DNA of 64,000 bases from Phyllobacterium myrsinacearum (GTDB lineage: Bacteria > Pseudomonadota > Alphaproteobacteria > Rhizobiales > Rhizobiaceae). Numbering within the stretch: position 1 is the stretch's first letter; each line of letters opens with the position of its first letter. The stretch is from the NCBI RefSeq assembly GCF_002980555.1, contig NZ_PVBT01000002.1:372001-436000 (forward strand). The letters run 5' to 3'. Shown here in pieces: positions 52,155 to 60,729 of this stretch. Below the pieces are notes generated by a model. The model was not told the origin of the DNA, made no database searches, and saw nothing but the letters and a program-made list of their open reading frames with translations. The translations under genes were made by a program, and so were the position numbers.

Positions 52155-53753
52155 ATGATCTCAAGACGCAATCTGTTGATTGGCGGCGCAGCGATACCGT
52201 TTCTATCCTATGTCAATCTGACCCAGGCATTTGCCGATACGCCGAAGGACATTCTTGTTGTCGCGCAGCAGATCGACAACATGACAAGCCTCGATCCGCA
52301 TGAAAGCTTTGAGGCGGTCGGCAGCGAGATTGCCGGCAATATCTATCACAAACTGGTGCATCCCAATCTTGAGAATGCCGATCAGGTCGATGGCGGCCTG
52401 GCCGAATCATGGGAAGCCGATGCCGACGGCAAGGTGTTCACGTTCAAGATGCGCGCGGGTGCAAAGTTTGCCAGCGGCGCGCCGGTGACAGCCGAAGACG
52501 CAGCATTTTCCCTGCAGCGCGCCGTCAAGATGAACAAGGGACCTGCGTTCATCATTACGCAGTTCGGCTTTACCGCCGAGAATGTCGAGCAGCAGATCAA
52601 GGCTGTTGACGACAAGACTTTGAAGATCACGCTTGAAAAGCCGGTTTCCCTGTCCTTCCTGCTCTATTGCCTCTCGGCCAATGTCGGCAGCATCGTCGAG
52701 AAGAAGGTGGTTCTGGAAAATGTGGCGGGCGACGATTTCGGCAATGGCTGGCTGCAAAAGAACAGTGCCGGTTCCGGCGAATGGGTGCTCATGGCCTGGA
52801 AGCCCAGCGAAAGCGTCACGCTCAAGGTGAACCCCGAGGGTGCCTACAAGGGCAATATCAAGCGCATCATCCTGCGCCATGTGGTTGATCCGTCCTCCCA
52901 GCTGCTGATGCTGCAGAAGGGCGACGCCGATATCGCGCGCAACCTGACGACCGAGCAGCTGCGCACGCTTCAGGGCGACGAGAATTACACGCTTGTGCAG
53001 AAGGGCGTGGCTTCGCTGGTTCTCATCTCGCTCAACCAGAAGAACCCGAATCTGGCCAAGCCGCAGGTCTGGCAGGCGGTCAAATGGGCGATCGACTACA
53101 AGGGCATCCAGCAGAACATCGTGCCGCTCACCCATAAAATCCATCAGAGCTTCCTGCCCGAGGGCTTTCCCGGTGCCGTGAACGACACGCCTTTCCAGAA
53201 GGATGTCGAGAAGGCCAAGGCGCTCATGGCCGAGGCAGGCCTTGCCGGCGGTTTCGATATCGTCATGGACCATTATTCGGCCCAGCCCTATCCGGATATC
53301 GCGCAGGCGCTTCAGGCGAACCTTGCCGAAATCGGCATCCGCGTTCAGCTGCAGGCGGCCGAGAACCGCCAGGTTCTGACGAAAATGCGCGCCCGTGAAC
53401 ATCAGATGGCGCTGTCCGCCTGGGGTTCGGATTATTTTGACCCGCATGCCAATGCGGATGTGTTCAACATCAATCTCGACAATTCGGATAATGCAAAGAC
53501 CAAGCCGTTCCTCTGGCGCTCGTCCTGGCAGGATGCGGAAATGACCAAAAAGGCCGAGGAAGCCCGCGACGAGAAGGATCCTCAGAAGCGCATCCAGCTC
53601 TACGAAGCCTTGCAGAAGGCGCATATGGAGCACAGCCCCTTTGCCCTGATGCTGCAGACAAAAACCACCGCTGCCTGCCGCAAGGCCGTTTCGGGCATGC
53701 GTCTTGGCACATTGTCTGACTCCCACTCCTATGCAGGGATCGCAAAGGCTTGA
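52155..53753 (+). CDS. Periplasmic peptide-binding protein (DppA/SBP_bac_5)
   Basis: A 532-residue family-5 peptide-binding protein. The start at 52155 (MISRRNLLIGGAAIPFLSYV) has AAGGGG eight bases upstream and yields a Tat-like signal with SRRNLL and cleavage near AFADT; an earlier ATG at 52134 adds seven residues. The mature part starts DILVVAQQIDNMTSLDPHES, as in peptide-binding proteins. It begins the operon of binding protein, two permeases, two ATPases and a D-aminopeptidase. Confidence 0.9.
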   Translation: MISRRNLLIGGAAIPFLSYVNLTQAFADTPKDILVVAQQIDNMTSLDPHESFEAVGSEIAGNIYHKLVHPNLENADQVDGGLAESWEADADGKVFTFKMRAGAKFASGAPVTAEDAAFSLQRAVKMNKGPAFIITQFGFTAENVEQQIKAVDDKTLKITLEKPVSLSFLLYCLSANVGSIVEKKVVLENVAGDDFGNGWLQKNSAGSGEWVLMAWKPSESVTLKVNPEGAYKGNIKRIILRHVVDPSSQLLMLQKGDADIARNLTTEQLRTLQGDENYTLVQKGVASLVLISLNQKNPNLAKPQVWQAVKWAIDYKGIQQNIVPLTHKIHQSFLPEGFPGAVNDTPFQKDVEKAKALMAEAGLAGGFDIVMDHYSAQPYPDIAQALQANLAEIGIRVQLQAAENRQVLTKMRAREHQMALSAWGSDYFDPHANADVFNINLDNSDNAKTKPFLWRSSWQDAEMTKKAEEARDEKDPQKRIQLYEALQKAHMEHSPFALMLQTKTTAACRKAVSGMRLGTLSDSHSYAGIAKA

Positions 53754-54763
53754 ACGCGCGGATAAAAAATCTGTCCAGCCTTCTCGGCAGTGTCTTCCTG
53801 ACACTGCTCGGGCTGACGGTGATCACGTTCATGATCGGCCGCGTCATGCCGGTCGATCCCGTGATCGCCGCCGTTGGCGACAATGCGCCCGAGGCCGTCA
53901 TCGCCCGGGCGCGGATCGAAATGGGACTGGATCAGCCGGTTGTGATCCAGTTTCTCCACTATCTCGCACAGATCGTTCAGGGTGATCTCGGCAAATCCAT
54001 CCTGACCCGCAATCCCGTCGCGACCGATATCGCGCGGTATTTCCCAGCCACGCTGGAACTGGCAACAGCGGCGCTCATTCTTGCCGCGGTGATCGGTATT
54101 CCGCTGGGCGTATGGGCTGCTGTCCGGCAGGGAAGCTATGTCGACCAGACCATCCGCGTCGTCTGCCTCGCCGGCCATTCCGTTCCGGTTTTCGTGCTGG
54201 CGATGATTTCGCTGCTGGTGTTTTACGCGGTGCTCGGCATTGCGCCGGGGCCGGGGCGTCAGGACATCATTTTTCAGGATATGGTGCCGCACGTCACCGG
54301 CATTCTGACAATCGACTCCATCATTGCCGGGGATTGGGATGCGCTTTATGACGCACTCATCCACATGATCCAGCCCGTCTGCATCCTCGCTTATTTCAGC
54401 ATGGCCTACATCACGCGCATGACCCGCGCCTTCATGCTGGATGCGCTCAAGGGCGAGTTCGTCATTACCGCGCGCGCCAAGGGGCTTTCTGCCGCGGCTG
54501 TTGTCTGGAAACATGCCTTTCCAACCGTCGCGGTCCAGCTCGTCACGGTTCTCGCGCTCACCTATGCGGGCTTGCTGGAAGGGGCTGTGGTCACGGAAAC
54601 CGTGTTCAGCTGGCCAGGCCTTGGGCAATATCTGACCATCTCGCTGATGAATGCGGACATGAACCCGGTTGTGGGTGCAACGCTGCTGATCGGCCTGATC
54701 TATGTCGTCCTCAACCTGCTCGCCGATATCTTATACAAACTCTTGGATCCACGCGTCCGATGA
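53750..54763 (+). CDS. Peptide ABC permease (DppB-like), TTG start
   Basis: A 337-residue permease with six hydrophobic segments. Translation appears to start at a TTG that overlaps the preceding TGA (TTGA); the next ATG would remove the first transmembrane helix. The family motifs ARIEMGLDQPVVIQFLHYLA near the N-terminus and RMTRAFMLDALKGEFVITAR with the EAA loop in the middle are present. It pairs with the DppC-like permease. Confidence 0.88.
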   Translation: MNARIKNLSSLLGSVFLTLLGLTVITFMIGRVMPVDPVIAAVGDNAPEAVIARARIEMGLDQPVVIQFLHYLAQIVQGDLGKSILTRNPVATDIARYFPATLELATAALILAAVIGIPLGVWAAVRQGSYVDQTIRVVCLAGHSVPVFVLAMISLLVFYAVLGIAPGPGRQDIIFQDMVPHVTGILTIDSIIAGDWDALYDALIHMIQPVCILAYFSMAYITRMTRAFMLDALKGEFVITARAKGLSAAAVVWKHAFPTVAVQLVTVLALTYAGLLEGAVVTETVFSWPGLGQYLTISLMNADMNPVVGATLLIGLIYVVLNLLADILYKLLDPRVR

Positions 54764-55662
54764 TACAGACATCTTTTCGTAACTGGGCGCTGGATGAAAC
54801 CCCCGCCTCGCGCTCGCAAGCCAATTGGGGACGCCGGTACCGTATCTGGCTGAGCCTGAAGTCCAATCCTCTGGCGATGATCGGCCTCGGCATCATCCTG
54901 CTGTTCGCCCTGCTGTCACTGCTTGCGCCCTTGATCGCGCCTTATGATCCGAGCCTGCAGAACCTCGGCAACAGGCTGGCGCGTCCCTCCGCAGTCCATT
55001 GGTTCGGAACGGACGAACTGGGGCGGGATATTCTGTCGCGCATCCTGTTCGGCGGCCGCGTCACGTTGGGAATGGTGGTATCGGTGGTTGCCGTCGTTGC
55101 GCCTATCGGCCTCGCCGTCGGCTGTGTTGCCGGATATATGGGCGGCGTGGTCGATTCCGTTCTCATGCGGATCACCGACGTGTTTCTGGCATTTCCGCGT
55201 CTTATTCTTGCGCTCGCCTTTGTCGCTGCGCTGAAGCCGGGCGTGGAGAGTGCAATCCTTGCCATCGCCCTGACCGCCTGGCCGCCCTATGCCCGGTTGG
55301 CCCGCGCCGAAACCATGACGATCCGCAACACCGATTATGTCGCTGCGTACCGCCTGACCGGCGCCTCGCGCTGGCGCATCATGCTGCGCCATATTGCGCC
55401 GCTGTGCGTGCCGAGCCTGATCGTGCGCACCACGCTCGATATGAGTTCGATCATCATCACTGCGGCCAGTCTCGGTTTTCTCGGCATGGGCGCGCAGGCG
55501 CCGTCCCCGGAATGGGGCGCGATGATTGCCACGGCCAAACGCTTCATCTTCGAACAGTGGTGGGTTGCGACAATCCCGGGAATGGCGATCTTCATGGTAT
55601 CGCTCGCCTTCAACTTCCTGGGTGATGGCCTGCGCGACGTCCTCGACCCGAAGCAGAATTAG
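54760..55662 (+). CDS. Peptide ABC permease (DppC-like)
   Basis: A 300-residue permease whose ATG overlaps the DppB-like stop (ATGA). The N-terminal cytoplasmic segment is followed by SNPLAMIGLGIILLFALLSL, then FGTDELGRDILSRILFGGRV, the DppC signature, and the EAA loop region AAYRLTGASRWRIMLRHIAP. Six hydrophobic segments fit the family. Confidence 0.89.
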   Translation: MIQTSFRNWALDETPASRSQANWGRRYRIWLSLKSNPLAMIGLGIILLFALLSLLAPLIAPYDPSLQNLGNRLARPSAVHWFGTDELGRDILSRILFGGRVTLGMVVSVVAVVAPIGLAVGCVAGYMGGVVDSVLMRITDVFLAFPRLILALAFVAALKPGVESAILAIALTAWPPYARLARAETMTIRNTDYVAAYRLTGASRWRIMLRHIAPLCVPSLIVRTTLDMSSIIITAASLGFLGMGAQAPSPEWGAMIATAKRFIFEQWWVATIPGMAIFMVSLAFNFLGDGLRDVLDPKQN

Positions 55663-55670
55663 GAAACAGG

Positions 55671-56501
55671 ATGCTGGTCGATATCAAGAACCTTCGTATT
55701 GCCTTTGAAACGCGGACAAGCCGGTTCGAGGCCGTGCGCGGCGTATCCATGCAGCTGGGTACCGAAAAACTCGGCATCGTCGGCGAAAGCGGATCGGGCA
55801 AGTCCCTGACGGCGCGCGCCCTGATGAAGCTTCTGCCGGGCAATGCCAAGATTGAAGCGGATAAGCTTTCATTCGATGGCATCGATATTCTCGGCGCGTC
55901 GGAGCGCGGGATGCGCCAGATCCGCGGGAAGCGCGCCGGATTCATTCTGCAGGACCCGAAATATTCGCTCAACCCGGTGAAAACCATCGGCAGCCAGATT
56001 GCCGAATCATGGCGCACCCACAAGAAGGGCAGCCGGAAACAGGCGGCGGAAGCCGCCATTGAATTGTTGGATCAGGTCATGATCCGCAATCCGCGCAAGG
56101 TGGCGGGTGCCTACCCCAACGAGATTTCGGGCGGCATGGGACAGCGCGTCATGATCGCCATGATGCTGGCACCCGATCCGGAATTGCTGATCGCCGATGA
56201 ACCGACCAGCGCACTCGATGCGACGGTGCAGGCGGAAATCCTGCGTCTCATCGATGATCTCGTATCGCGCCGGGGTATGGGCCTCATCCTGATCAGCCAT
56301 GACCTGCCGCTGGTCTCGCATTTCTGCGACAGGGTTGCCGTCATGTATTCCGGCCGGGTGGTGGAAGAGCTCAAGGCATCCGAACTTGCCAAGGCACAGC
56401 ATCCCTACACGAAGGGCCTGCTGAACTGCATGCCGTCGCTGATGCACCCCAAGGAAAGACTTCCCGTTCTCACTCGCGATGCAGCGTGGCTCAACCCATG
56501 A
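55671..56501 (+). CDS. Peptide ABC ATPase (DppD-like)
   Basis: A 276-residue ATPase. Walker A is GESGSGKSLT, signature ISGGMGQRVMIAMMLA and Walker B LLIADEPTSALDA. It is shorter than usual DppD proteins (about 325-330 residues) and ends soon after the conserved HPYTKGLLNCMPSL, so it lacks most of the usual C-terminal iron-sulfur/oligopeptide-type extension. It overlaps the next ATPase gene by four bases. Confidence 0.89.
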   Translation: MLVDIKNLRIAFETRTSRFEAVRGVSMQLGTEKLGIVGESGSGKSLTARALMKLLPGNAKIEADKLSFDGIDILGASERGMRQIRGKRAGFILQDPKYSLNPVKTIGSQIAESWRTHKKGSRKQAAEAAIELLDQVMIRNPRKVAGAYPNEISGGMGQRVMIAMMLAPDPELLIADEPTSALDATVQAEILRLIDDLVSRRGMGLILISHDLPLVSHFCDRVAVMYSGRVVEELKASELAKAQHPYTKGLLNCMPSLMHPKERLPVLTRDAAWLNP

Positions 56502-57238
56502 TCAAGGTCGATCAACTCAGAATCTCATTCGGCACGCATGAAGTTGTCCGCGGCGTTTCCTTTGATGTTGCCAAGGGCGGCAGCTTCGGCATCGTTGGGG
56601 AAAGCGGATCGGGCAAATCCACGGTTTTGCGCGCGATGGCCGGCCTCAATGAAGACTGGAGCGGGCGCATCGCCTTCGACGGCACGGATGCGCCGCTGAA
56701 GCGTCCGCCGGCCTTTTTCCGTCAGGTGCAGATGGTGTTTCAGGATCCTTTCGGTTCGCTTCACCCGCGCCAGACCATCGACCGGATTCTCAGTGAACTC
56801 CTGCTGGTGCACAAACTGCCGGACGTTGAAAAACGCATCAAGCAGGCACTTTCGGACGTTGCCTTGCCGCAGACCGTGCGCTTTCGCTATCCGCATCAGC
56901 TTTCCGGCGGCCAGCGCCAGCGTGTTGCCATTGCCCGTGCGCTGATTGCCGAACCGCAGGTCCTGCTTTTGGACGAGCCGACCAGCGCGCTTGACGTGTC
57001 GGTGCAGGCGGAGATTCTCAACCTTTTGGCCGATCTCAGGCAGGCGCGGAATTTGACCTATGTCCTCGTCAGCCACAATCTGGCGGTTATTGCACATCTG
57101 TGTCCGCAGCTTGGCGTCATGCTGAACGGCGAGATGGTCGAGCAATTGAGCGCCGACGATCTGCGGGCGGGACGCACGAAACACGCGCATACGTCGGCAC
57201 TTCGCACGTTGAGCATCGATCTCGAAGAACCGGCATAG
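56498..57238 (+). CDS. Peptide ABC ATPase (DppF-like)
   Basis: A 246-residue ATPase that works with the DppD-like subunit. Walker A is GESGSGKST, signature LSGGQRQRVAIARAL, Walker B VLLLDEPTSALDV. The ATG at 56498 overlaps the preceding stop (ATGA); a GTG at 56486 is less likely. It also lacks the long DppF C-terminus. The D-aminopeptidase gene starts 11 bases downstream. Confidence 0.9.
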   Translation: MIKVDQLRISFGTHEVVRGVSFDVAKGGSFGIVGESGSGKSTVLRAMAGLNEDWSGRIAFDGTDAPLKRPPAFFRQVQMVFQDPFGSLHPRQTIDRILSELLLVHKLPDVEKRIKQALSDVALPQTVRFRYPHQLSGGQRQRVAIARALIAEPQVLLLDEPTSALDVSVQAEILNLLADLRQARNLTYVLVSHNLAVIAHLCPQLGVMLNGEMVEQLSADDLRAGRTKHAHTSALRTLSIDLEEPA

Positions 57239-57249
57239 TGGAGGACCGG

Positions 57250-58764
57250 ATGTCTGTCAGTTTGAATTGGGTGGCCGCTGCGGCCTGTGCCGAAACCTGT
57301 GCCGGTCAATGGCCTGCCAGCGAGCCGGGCGGTGCCATCATCGGTTTCGATAGGCAAGGCATCCGCTTCGCCTATGCCGGAGGATTGGAAAGCCTCGCGA
57401 CAGGCACGGCGTTTTCACCGGACAGCGTGGTGCGCTACGCCTCGGTGACCAAGCATGTGTTTTCGGCCATGGTGCTGCAAAACGCTGATCTTGTCGGGCT
57501 GGATGATCGTCTCGGCGATCACCTTCCGGAGCTGCAGCCGCCGCTTGCCGACGTGACTGTCGGCCGTGCCCTCGACATGAGCGGCGGATTGCCGGACGTG
57601 CGCGAATGCCTGACGCTTCTCGGACTGTCCGTTTATACGGAAACGCAAAAACAGCCGCTCCTGGATTTTCTCAACTCATTGACACGGCTGAACTTCGATG
57701 CCGGGACGGACGTTTCGTACTCCAATAGCGGCTATCGCCTGGTCGAGGCGGCTCTTGAACGCAAGGGAAAGACCTTCGACGCTTTTGTCCAGAATGAGAT
57801 TGCCGGTCCGCTCGGTGTCTTCCTCAAGGCACCGGAGGTGTGGAACGATCCGGTTTCCGGTCTCGTGCCGGGCTACTTCAAGGATGGTGAAATGTGGCAG
57901 CTCAGCGCTGCTGGTCTGCATATCTCCGCTTCCGGCAGCCTGACGGGGAGCGGCAACAGCCTTGCCGTGTGGCTGCAGCATTTGCTTGCGGGCGGCGATC
58001 GCCATGCGGGCCTGCTCGCGGCACTTTCCGCTACCCGCTGCATGGCCGATGGCCGCCCATCCGATTACGGGCTTGGTCTGCGCTGGTCGGAACTGGCAGG
58101 GCGCCGTTTCGTCGGCCATGGCGGATCGCACCCCGGTTACAAATCCTATTTTCTTCTCGATGCGGAAGCGGGAACCGGGTTTGTCGTCGTTTCCAATCGC
58201 GACGATACCAATGGTTACAAGATTGCCCTCACCGCGATGGGCGCCCTCACGGGACTGCCGCTGCCGCAGACGAACTGCACCATCCCCGATGGTCTCTACG
58301 TCACGGAAACCGGCCCGTACTGGATTGAAATGGCCGGCGGCATTGCCACTTATCTCGACGCCGAGGACACGCTCTACGATGAAGGCGATGGCTGGTTCTC
58401 ATCGCGATCCGCTTCCTCGCCGATGCGGCTGCGCTGGACGGGCAGCGCTCTGGAAGGCGAGGCGGGTTATGTCGAGCGGCGGTTTTTGCCGGTAAAGCCG
58501 GAGCAGGCATCCGCAGATCTCAACGGCCATTGGGTCGCCGCTCAGTATGGGGCGCGGTTCGATATATACGATGGCATGGTGAGCATGGGGATCGGCCCGA
58601 CGCGCCATGCCATGCCTTTGGTTCCTCTTGGCAATGGCCGTTTCCTCTTCACCCTTACCGATGGGCCCTGGCGCAAGCGCATCTGCCTGCATGATCTTAC
58701 CGGCGGAAAAGTCGAACTGGTCCTCAGCCGCAGCCGCATGATGGAATATACGCTGGCCCGCTGA
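57250..58764 (+). CDS. D-aminopeptidase DAP-like serine peptidase (S12, class C beta-lactamase fold)
   Basis: A 504-residue penicillin-recognising-type hydrolase. The active-site motifs are Ser65-x-x-Lys68 (YASVTKHVF), Tyr157-Ser-Asn159 (VSYSNSGY) and His290-Gly-Gly (VGHGGSHPG). The Ochrobactrum anthropi D-aminopeptidase DAP is described with Ser62, Lys65, Tyr153 and His287 and about 520 residues, so spacing and size match it closely. DAP removes N-terminal D-amino acids, especially D-Ala, from peptides. The two C-terminal beta-barrel domains (about 330-504) fit as well. The ATG at 57250 has GTGGAGG upstream; the upstream frame lies in the ATPase gene. Confidence 0.88.
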   Translation: MSVSLNWVAAAACAETCAGQWPASEPGGAIIGFDRQGIRFAYAGGLESLATGTAFSPDSVVRYASVTKHVFSAMVLQNADLVGLDDRLGDHLPELQPPLADVTVGRALDMSGGLPDVRECLTLLGLSVYTETQKQPLLDFLNSLTRLNFDAGTDVSYSNSGYRLVEAALERKGKTFDAFVQNEIAGPLGVFLKAPEVWNDPVSGLVPGYFKDGEMWQLSAAGLHISASGSLTGSGNSLAVWLQHLLAGGDRHAGLLAALSATRCMADGRPSDYGLGLRWSELAGRRFVGHGGSHPGYKSYFLLDAEAGTGFVVVSNRDDTNGYKIALTAMGALTGLPLPQTNCTIPDGLYVTETGPYWIEMAGGIATYLDAEDTLYDEGDGWFSSRSASSPMRLRWTGSALEGEAGYVERRFLPVKPEQASADLNGHWVAAQYGARFDIYDGMVSMGIGPTRHAMPLVPLGNGRFLFTLTDGPWRKRICLHDLTGGKVELVLSRSRMMEYTLAR

Positions 58765-58804
58765 TTTTGATTTGAAATCCGCATCGCTTTCCGTAATACG
58801 GGAA

Positions 58805-58839
58805 GGCGCCCGCCAACCGCGGGTGCCTTTTTGTTTTTT
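58805..58839 (+). terminator. Rho-independent terminator after the D-aminopeptidase operon
   Basis: GGCGCCCGC pairs with GCGGGTGCC (9-bp stem with one G-U pair, loop CAACC) and is followed by TTTTTGTTTTTT (58828-58839). It ends the Dpp/DAP operon and separates it from the LysR gene 18 bases further on. Confidence 0.93.
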
Positions 58840-58856
58840 AAGCAGGAACCGTCCCA

Positions 58857-59765
58857 TTGGAAATCAAGTGGCTCGAAGACTTTCTCGCGCTGGCGAATAC
58901 GCTGAATTTTTCGAAAGCTGCCGATGAGAGACATGTCACGCAGTCCGCTTTCAGCCGGCGCATCAAGCAGTTGGAAGCCTGGCTCGGAACGACCCTCATT
59001 GACCGGGCGACCTATCCGTCCCGCCTGACCGAAGCGGGAGACAAGTTTGTGCCCGTCGCGCAGGAGGCGTTGAAGACGCTTCATCAGGCCCGGCGCAAGT
59101 TCAAGGTGGATGAGGGCATCGATGCGCACACGATTACCTTCACGGCGCTGCACACCCTGTCATTCACCCTTTTCCCGGAATGGCTGAAGGCGCTGAACAC
59201 CAAGACGGGACCGGTGTTTTCCCGGCTGCGCCCGGACTCCGGCATCATGGAGCAGAACGCCAATTCCCTGGTGGACGGTGAATGCGATTTTCTGTTGACC
59301 TATGCCCACGCGTCGGTGCCGTTGCTGCTCGATCCCCTGGAGTTCGAGTATCAGCTGCTCGGTTCGGAAAATATCATTCCGGTGTCGGTGCCTGGTGCCG
59401 ATGGAGAACCGTTGCATGCGCTGGGCGGCGAGGGGAAACCGGTCGCCTATATCAGCTATGAAAAGGCGTCGTTCTTCGGCCAGCTGATGGCCGACCTCTT
59501 TGCCAGACGGCAGCCGGATTACACGCTTGTGCATGAGGGCAGCATGGCCGTCGGACTGACAGGCATGGCGCTTGCCGGCTGGGGTGTCGCCTGGGCACCG
59601 GAGAGCCTGACGCGTGCCGATCTCGCGCAGGGCGCACTGGTCCGTGCAGCCGATCCAAGCTGGGATATCAACGTTGATATCCGGCTTTACCGTTCCCGGC
59701 AAAACCGGCGGCCCGTCGTGCGCCGCGTGTGGCAGGCCATTGCTGAAATGACCTCGCCGCATTGA
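58857..59765 (+). CDS. LysR-family regulator of the D-peptide locus
   Basis: A 302-residue LysR regulator starting with TTG. The HTH is at residues about 3-60 (WLEDFLALANTLNFSKAADE, then QSAFSRRIKQLEAWLGTTLI), followed by the effector domain. The TTG at 58857 has AGGAACC about nine bases upstream; no ATG gives a complete HTH. It lies between the Dpp/DAP operon (behind a terminator) and the D-amino acid aminotransferase/DmpA genes, so it may control either or both. Confidence 0.85.
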   Translation: MEIKWLEDFLALANTLNFSKAADERHVTQSAFSRRIKQLEAWLGTTLIDRATYPSRLTEAGDKFVPVAQEALKTLHQARRKFKVDEGIDAHTITFTALHTLSFTLFPEWLKALNTKTGPVFSRLRPDSGIMEQNANSLVDGECDFLLTYAHASVPLLLDPLEFEYQLLGSENIIPVSVPGADGEPLHALGGEGKPVAYISYEKASFFGQLMADLFARRQPDYTLVHEGSMAVGLTGMALAGWGVAWAPESLTRADLAQGALVRAADPSWDINVDIRLYRSRQNRRPVVRRVWQAIAEMTSPH

Positions 59766-59771
59766 GGCGGT

Positions 59772-59807
59772 CGGGTCTGCCGCGTCCTGTCGGGATAGGC
59801 AGACCCG
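59772..59807. terminator. Hairpin between convergent LysR and D-aminotransferase genes
   Basis: CGGGTCTGCC (59772-59781) and GGCAGACCCG (59798-59807) form a perfect 10-bp stem around a 16-base loop in the 54-base convergent gap. No T-run follows; a shared terminator role is inferred. Confidence 0.55.
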
Positions 59808-59819
59808 CGGCGCCGTTGG

Positions 59820-60689
59820 TCAGACTGCGGTCTTGCGCGCGTGCTCGATATAGAGTTCGCGCAGGCGCTGCATGACGGGACCGGGCGTGCCATTGCCGAC
59901 GGGCTGGCCGTCGATCGTCGTGACCGCCAGCGCGAAATTGGATGCGCTGCTCATGCCGGCTTCCGTGGCGCTGAGCGCCTCGGCGAGACTGAACGGCCGC
60001 TCATCGATACGCATGCCGGTCTCCTGCGCCAGTTGCAGGAGAGCGAGGCGGGTGCATCCGGGTAGCGTCTTGCTGCTGTTGCCGCGGGTGACGATCGAGC
60101 CTTCCGGTGTCACGATATAGGCCGTCGAGGATGCTCCTTCGGTGACCAGTCCGTCTTCGATCATCCAGGCTTCCTGGCAGCCCGCTTCCTTGGCAATGCG
60201 CTTGGCCAGGACTTGCGGCAACAGGCAGGTGCTCTTGATATCCCGGCGCGCCCAGCGCATGTCGTCGACGGATTTGATGGCGAGCCCCGTGTTCACCGCC
60301 GGCAAATCGATCAGCTTCTTGACTTGGGTGAACATGATGAGGGTCGGTTCGAGATCGTCTGAAAACAGGAAGTCGCGTTCCTCGGCGCCGCGCGTCATCT
60401 GCAGATAGATCAATCCCTCAACCAGCGCATTCCGCTCGATCAGCGTTTTCTGTATCTGCTCGATCTCATCGGGCGTGATCGGCATCCGGATGCCGATCTC
60501 GTTCGTCGACCTTTGCAGCCGCGTGGTGTGGGGCCTGCTATCGATCAGCTTGCCGTCAAGAACGGCGGTGACTTCATAGATCCCATCGCCGAAAAGAAAG
60601 CCGCGGTCGAAAATGGAAATGCGTGCTTCCGCAGCGGGAACGAACGCGCCGTTGACGTAAGCGATGCGGCTGTCGGCCGAATGTTTCAT
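59820..60689 (-). CDS. D-amino acid aminotransferase (class IV, DAAT-like)
   Basis: A 289-residue fold-type IV PLP enzyme. The DAAT-like opening YVNGAFVPAAEARISIFDRG FLFGDGIYEV is seen, the Schiff-base lysine is Lys152 in RDIKSTCLLP (DIKS context as in D-alanine aminotransferase), and IYLQMTRGAEERDF holds the family's RG segment. D-amino acid aminotransferases move the amino group of D-Ala or similar to 2-oxoglutarate. GGAG lies just upstream of the ATG at 60689. It follows dmpA by 40 bases and probably shares its transcript. A branched-chain aminotransferase is possible by fold, but context favours D-amino acids. Confidence 0.85.
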   Translation of the reverse strand: MKHSADSRIAYVNGAFVPAAEARISIFDRGFLFGDGIYEVTAVLDGKLIDSRPHTTRLQRSTNEIGIRMPITPDEIEQIQKTLIERNALVEGLIYLQMTRGAEERDFLFSDDLEPTLIMFTQVKKLIDLPAVNTGLAIKSVDDMRWARRDIKSTCLLPQVLAKRIAKEAGCQEAWMIEDGLVTEGASSTAYIVTPEGSIVTRGNSSKTLPGCTRLALLQLAQETGMRIDERPFSLAEALSATEAGMSSASNFALAVTTIDGQPVGNGTPGPVMQRLRELYIEHARKTAV

Positions 60690-60729
60690 GGGAACTCCTT
60701 GGTGTGAAAAGGGGGATGGGCCGGAGAAT